Source of the DNA: Chryseotalea sp. WA131a
GTDB taxonomy: Bacteria; Bacteroidota; Bacteroidia; Cytophagales; Cyclobacteriaceae
DNA: 64,000 nt
Assembly (NCBI GenBank): GCA_025370075.1
Contig: CP073016.1
Coordinates: forward strand, 372,001 to 436,000
Reading direction: 5' to 3'
Under the pieces are notes generated by a model that worked only from the letters and a program-made list of their open reading frames with translations, ran no database searches and was not told where the DNA came from. The position numbers were made by a program, and so were the translations under genes. Numbering within the stretch: position 1 is the first letter of the stretch; each line of letters opens with the position of its first letter. Shown here in pieces: positions 60,871 through 64,000 of this stretch.

Positions 60871-61995
60871 ATGAAGTTTATTGTCAACTCTAGCTATTTG
60901 CTAAAACAACTTTCGAATATCAACGGTGTGATCACCACCAACCCCGTAGTGCCCATTTTAGAGAATTTTTTGTTCGAGATCGATAAGAGCAATTTAAAGG
61001 TTACTGCATCTGATTTGCAAACCTCTATGATTACGGAAATCAATGTTGAATCCAAAGAGAAAGGAAGTATTGCAGTGCCCGCTCGTATTTTGTTGGATAC
61101 GCTCAAGAACTTGCCCGATCAGCCAGTAACTTTTTCAATTGACTCGACTAGCTATGCTATTGAAATCAGTTCGGATAATGGACGTTATAAATTGGCAGGC
61201 GAGAATGCGACCGACTTCCCTAAAGTGCCAGCGGTTTCAAATGACTTCTCAGCACATATTTCGTCAGAGGTGTTGGCTAAAGCAGTTAATAATACCATTT
61301 TCGCTACCAGTAGTGACGAACTTCGCCCTGCGATGACGGGTGTGTATGTTAACTTAGGTGAGAAGAACACCACCTTTGTGGCAACAGACGGCCATCGTTT
61401 GGTTCGCTACAGAAGAACGGACATTAAATCAGAAAATGGCAGCACAATCATCATTCCGCGCAAAGCGTTGAATTTGTTGAAGAGCACATTGCCCACTGAA
61501 AATACCGATGTAACGATTGACTTCAATGCATCAAATGCATTTTTCAATTTCGGTAATATCCGCATGATTTGCCGATTGATTGACGAGCGTTTCCCAGATT
61601 ATGAAAACGTGATCCCTTCTTCCAATCCCATCAAGATGACGATTAGTCGCACGGATTTGTTGGGTTCGTTGAAGCGTATTTCCATTTACGCCAATAAAAC
61701 TACGCACCAAGTTCGGTTGAAGATAACCGGAAGCGAGTTGCAGGTTTCTGCTGAAGATTTGGATTTCTCGAACGAAGCGAACGAACGCCTTTCATGCGAG
61801 CACGAAGGCGAAGACATTGAAATTGGTTTCAACGCACGCTTTTTGATTGAGATGCTTTCAAACCTAGATGCTGACCAGATTAGGTTAAACATGTCAGCAC
61901 CCAACAAGGCAGGCGTAATTAACCCAGCAGAAAAAGATAAGTCAGAAGATATATTAATGTTGGTGATGCCGGTGATGCTGAACCAATACGTTTGA
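60871..61995 (+). CDS. dnaN: DNA polymerase III subunit beta (sliding clamp)
   Basis: DnaN encircles DNA and tethers the replicative polymerase. The 374-residue protein has three similar domains. Recognisable pieces are KFIVNSSYLLKQLSNINGV at the start, FATSSDELRPAMTGVYVNL in domain II, TDGHRLVRYRRTD, and a C-terminal LMLVMPVMLNQYV, matching the family ending. Length is standard. A terminator lies downstream at 62130. Confidence 0.96.
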   Translation: MKFIVNSSYLLKQLSNINGVITTNPVVPILENFLFEIDKSNLKVTASDLQTSMITEINVESKEKGSIAVPARILLDTLKNLPDQPVTFSIDSTSYAIEISSDNGRYKLAGENATDFPKVPAVSNDFSAHISSEVLAKAVNNTIFATSSDELRPAMTGVYVNLGEKNTTFVATDGHRLVRYRRTDIKSENGSTIIIPRKALNLLKSTLPTENTDVTIDFNASNAFFNFGNIRMICRLIDERFPDYENVIPSSNPIKMTISRTDLLGSLKRISIYANKTTHQVRLKITGSELQVSAEDLDFSNEANERLSCEHEGEDIEIGFNARFLIEMLSNLDADQIRLNMSAPNKAGVINPAEKDKSEDILMLVMPVMLNQYV

Positions 61996-62129
61996 CCTTG
62001 ATTAATTCATGATTGATATGATTCCGATGATTTAACCTTGCGGGTAGTAGGCAATTAGTAGCTGCTAAAATCAGAAGAATCAAATAAATCATTTATAACA
62101 TAGTTAAGATTTTTTCTACCTAAACGATT

Positions 62130-62164
62130 GAGAGCCATGCAGTTTGTGTGGCTTTCTTTTTTTA
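62130..62164 (+). terminator. Terminator downstream of dnaN
   Basis: AGAGCCA and TGGCTTTCT pair around a loop of about ten bases, followed by a run of T. The rest of the 61996-62310 spacer is AT-rich, and no gene was seen in it. Confidence 0.65.
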
Positions 62165-62310
62165 TATACTTCCATGCTTAGATTTCCATGAATTCTCTGT
62201 AATTATACCGTGAAGTTTTTCTCCTAGAAACAACGAAATCTAACTAGTGACAACCGAAAACCCCAATACAAGATTCTTCCTTTTCTGAAATAGTACTGAT
62301 TACCAATCTC

Positions 62311-63687
62311 ATGCCCACCATTCAATTACAATCCATTGATTTGCCAGAATTCGGCAAGTGCGAAGAGTTGCCACAAATTCCAATGCAACAATTTGAGTTG
62401 CGTATAAAAAATACGTTGGCCCAAATGAATGAGCAGCAACTCGATTTTTTGCTTGTGTTTGCCGACCGAGAACACACCGCCAACTTGGCTTTTCTCACCA
62501 ACCTGGATCCTCGTTTTGAAGAAGCCTTGTTGCTATTGGACAAGCATGGAAAACGGAAAATGTTGTTGGGCAATGAGTGTATGGGCTATACGGGTATTTG
62601 CCCGATACCGATGGAGTTTGAACTGTTTCAAGATTTTAGTTTGATGGGGCAAGATCGAACCAAGTCGCGCTCGCTTGAAAAAATTCTAACCGAGTTTGGT
62701 GTCCGCAAAAACTCAAGAGTGGGGTGCAGCTATTACAAATACCAACCACAGGACCAATCAGTTTTAGATATCCCTGCCTATCTAGCAGATCTATTGAGAA
62801 AAGTTGTTGGGAATCTCGAATCTGTAGTAAATGCTTCTTCCATTTTTATGGATTTGGAAAAAGGCCTACGCCACCACAATTGTTTGGAAGAGTTGGTACG
62901 GTTTGAGTGGGCAAGCACGCGTACATCCGATAGTATCAAAAATTTATTGGCTGAACTGAAACCGGGTGTGCGTGAGTACGAACTCGCCAAAAATTTTAGT
63001 AGCGATGGGCTGCCGTATTCTTGCCATCCTATGGTATCGAGTGGAAAGAAAGCTGCGATGGGCTTGAGCAGTCCTTCTGGAAATAAAGTAGCACTTAAAG
63101 ATACGTTCACTTGCGCCCTGGGCGTGCAAGGTGCATTGACGGCTCGTGCAGGGATGGTAGCTGAAAGCCCCGATCAATTAGATCAGCGCGTTGCTTTGTT
63201 TTATGAAGATTTTTGGAAGGGATATTTCAAAACTGTGGTAACGTGGTATGAAAGCATTGGTATCGGGGTTTCGGCTGGTGAGGTGAAAGCAAAAGTTGAG
63301 GCAGCACGAAACAAATCTGTTTTTGAATTTGCAGTCAATACTGGGCACACGCTGCATTTGGAGGAATGGGTGAATTCACCGTTCACCATCGGATCAATGG
63401 TAAAACTTTATTCAGGTATGGCTTTACAAATGGATATCATACCCGTAAGCAAAGGAGAATTTGTGTGCGCCAATATGGAAGATGGCATTGTGCTAGCCGA
63501 TGAAAAATTGCGAGCAGAGTGGGCTGAAAAATTTCCTGTTTCATGGAACCGCATTCAAAACAGGAGCGAGTTTATGATTCATCAAATTGGAATCAACCTA
63601 AAACCAGAAGTATTGCCGTTGAGCAATACACCCGCTTATTATAGTCCGTATCTTTTGAAAGCAAACAAGGTAGCGGTTTGCAGATGA
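62311..63687 (+). CDS. M24-fold (aminopeptidase P/creatinase-like) protein lacking metal ligands
   Basis: A 458-residue protein with a creatinase-type N-terminal domain (QQLDFLLVFADREHTANLAF, EEALLLLDKHGKRKMLLG) and a pita-bread-like C-terminal domain. Some family landmarks survive (LAELKPGVREYELAK, NTGHTLHLEEW, SGMALQMDIIP). The two metal Asp residues expected after the barrel start are replaced (TFTCALGVQGALTARAGM), and no Glu ligand is seen in the final EPG-type motif. It is probably a non-peptidase relative. Assignment is by pattern. Confidence 0.72.
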   Translation: MPTIQLQSIDLPEFGKCEELPQIPMQQFELRIKNTLAQMNEQQLDFLLVFADREHTANLAFLTNLDPRFEEALLLLDKHGKRKMLLGNECMGYTGICPIPMEFELFQDFSLMGQDRTKSRSLEKILTEFGVRKNSRVGCSYYKYQPQDQSVLDIPAYLADLLRKVVGNLESVVNASSIFMDLEKGLRHHNCLEELVRFEWASTRTSDSIKNLLAELKPGVREYELAKNFSSDGLPYSCHPMVSSGKKAAMGLSSPSGNKVALKDTFTCALGVQGALTARAGMVAESPDQLDQRVALFYEDFWKGYFKTVVTWYESIGIGVSAGEVKAKVEAARNKSVFEFAVNTGHTLHLEEWVNSPFTIGSMVKLYSGMALQMDIIPVSKGEFVCANMEDGIVLADEKLRAEWAEKFPVSWNRIQNRSEFMIHQIGINLKPEVLPLSNTPAYYSPYLLKANKVAVCR

Positions 63688-63689
63688 TT

Positions 63690-64000
63690 TTATTCTTTCA
63701 CAATTTCAAACTCTACTCTTCGGTTCATTTGTTTGTGTTCTTCCGTTTCTTCCTTTTGCACGATGGGCAGGGCACTTCCATAGCCGGTGGCGGATATTCT
63801 ATCGGTAGCAACTAAAAATTCTTTGATCAGAAATGCTTTGATGGCATCTGCTCGATCTTGCGATAGCTTTAAGTTCAATTTTTCATCTCCGGCCGAATCG
63901 GTGTGCCCTGAAATAAGGAGTTTGGTTTCGGGGTGGTCGATCAAAAAATTGCCCATTTTGTCTAGGTCCTCTTTCATACTGAGTAAAATATCTGCTTTCC
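63690..64000 (-). CDS. OmpA-family C-terminal peptidoglycan-binding domain (5' truncated by window edge)
   Basis: The frame is open to the window end, so only the C-terminal part of the protein is present. It is an OmpA-like domain: LLISGHTDSAGDEKLNLKLS carries the Asp that binds diaminopimelate, RADAIKAFLI and ISATGYGSALPI follow, and NRRVEFEIVKE closes it with the second binding Arg. The protein should anchor the outer membrane to peptidoglycan. N-terminal domains lie outside the window. Confidence 0.92.
   Translation of the reverse strand, partial: KADILLSMKEDLDKMGNFLIDHPETKLLISGHTDSAGDEKLNLKLSQDRADAIKAFLIKEFLVATDRISATGYGSALPIVQKEETEEHKQMNRRVEFEIVKE

Overview
The window looks like a chromosomal segment of a Bacteroidota bacterium, most likely in or near the order Cytophagales (inference). 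Visible support: promoters of the TAnnTTTG type (for example 4484-4491, 42421-42428, 53114-53121), a GxxExxY gene embedded in AT-rich repeats, the DUF177-rpmF-fabH-efp-accB-accC block typical of the phylum, lipoproteins with Bacteroidota-style lipoboxes, DUF2975/XRE and UPF0175/DUF3368 pairs, and a rhodopsin-crtY-blh locus. No rRNA, tRNA or CRISPR array was seen.

Layout. 1-4.3 kb: the end of a type I restriction system (hsdS, hsdR) with a GxxExxY gene and repeat units wedged between the two. 4.5-12.5 kb: a DEAD-box helicase, a membrane J-domain protein, a SUI1 factor, a tiny Lys-rich protein, galM, a quinone oxidoreductase-like enzyme and a short glycogen-phosphorylase homologue. 12.8-27.5 kb: a sugar-utilisation region with an AraC regulator, GH127, a decayed cyclomaltodextrinase, a PhyH dioxygenase, a TIM-barrel sugar isomerase, GH92, an esterase, GH13, an SLC45-type transporter, then glpF-glpK; it has no SusC/SusD. 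An IS630-family element (27580-28705, flanked by TA) ends this region. 28.7-41 kb: housekeeping genes (rnhA, a toxin-antitoxin pair, marC-type, HIT, greA, mgtE, rsmA, pdxA, rpmF, fabH, efp, accB, accC). 41-42.4 kb: a transposase remnant and an XRE/DUF2975 pair.

42.5-60.7 kb is a light-related island. It carries a proton-pump-type rhodopsin, lycopene cyclase and Blh (retinal synthesis), three different photolyase/cryptochrome-family proteins (one with an apparently permuted domain order, one Fe-S-type relative without the Fe-S cysteines, one canonical), an MpaB-type oxygenase, two flavin reductases, two SDR proteins, and the small photolyase-neighbour families TIGR03643 and DUF2256. A LytTR two-component pair with an adjacent lipoprotein lies inside it. 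The rhodopsin has Gly at the position that opens the carotenoid-antenna window in xanthorhodopsin, and a carotenoid cyclase lies directly downstream.

60.8-64 kb: dnaN, an M24-fold protein lacking the metal ligands, and the C-terminal part of an OmpA-family protein running off the window end.

Decay is frequent: remnants of a vanadium-haloperoxidase-like gene, a cyclomaltodextrinase, an IS4/IS1634-like transposase, an aldo/keto reductase and a peroxiredoxin can be read. Functional names rest on motif recognition by eye; no database search was run.
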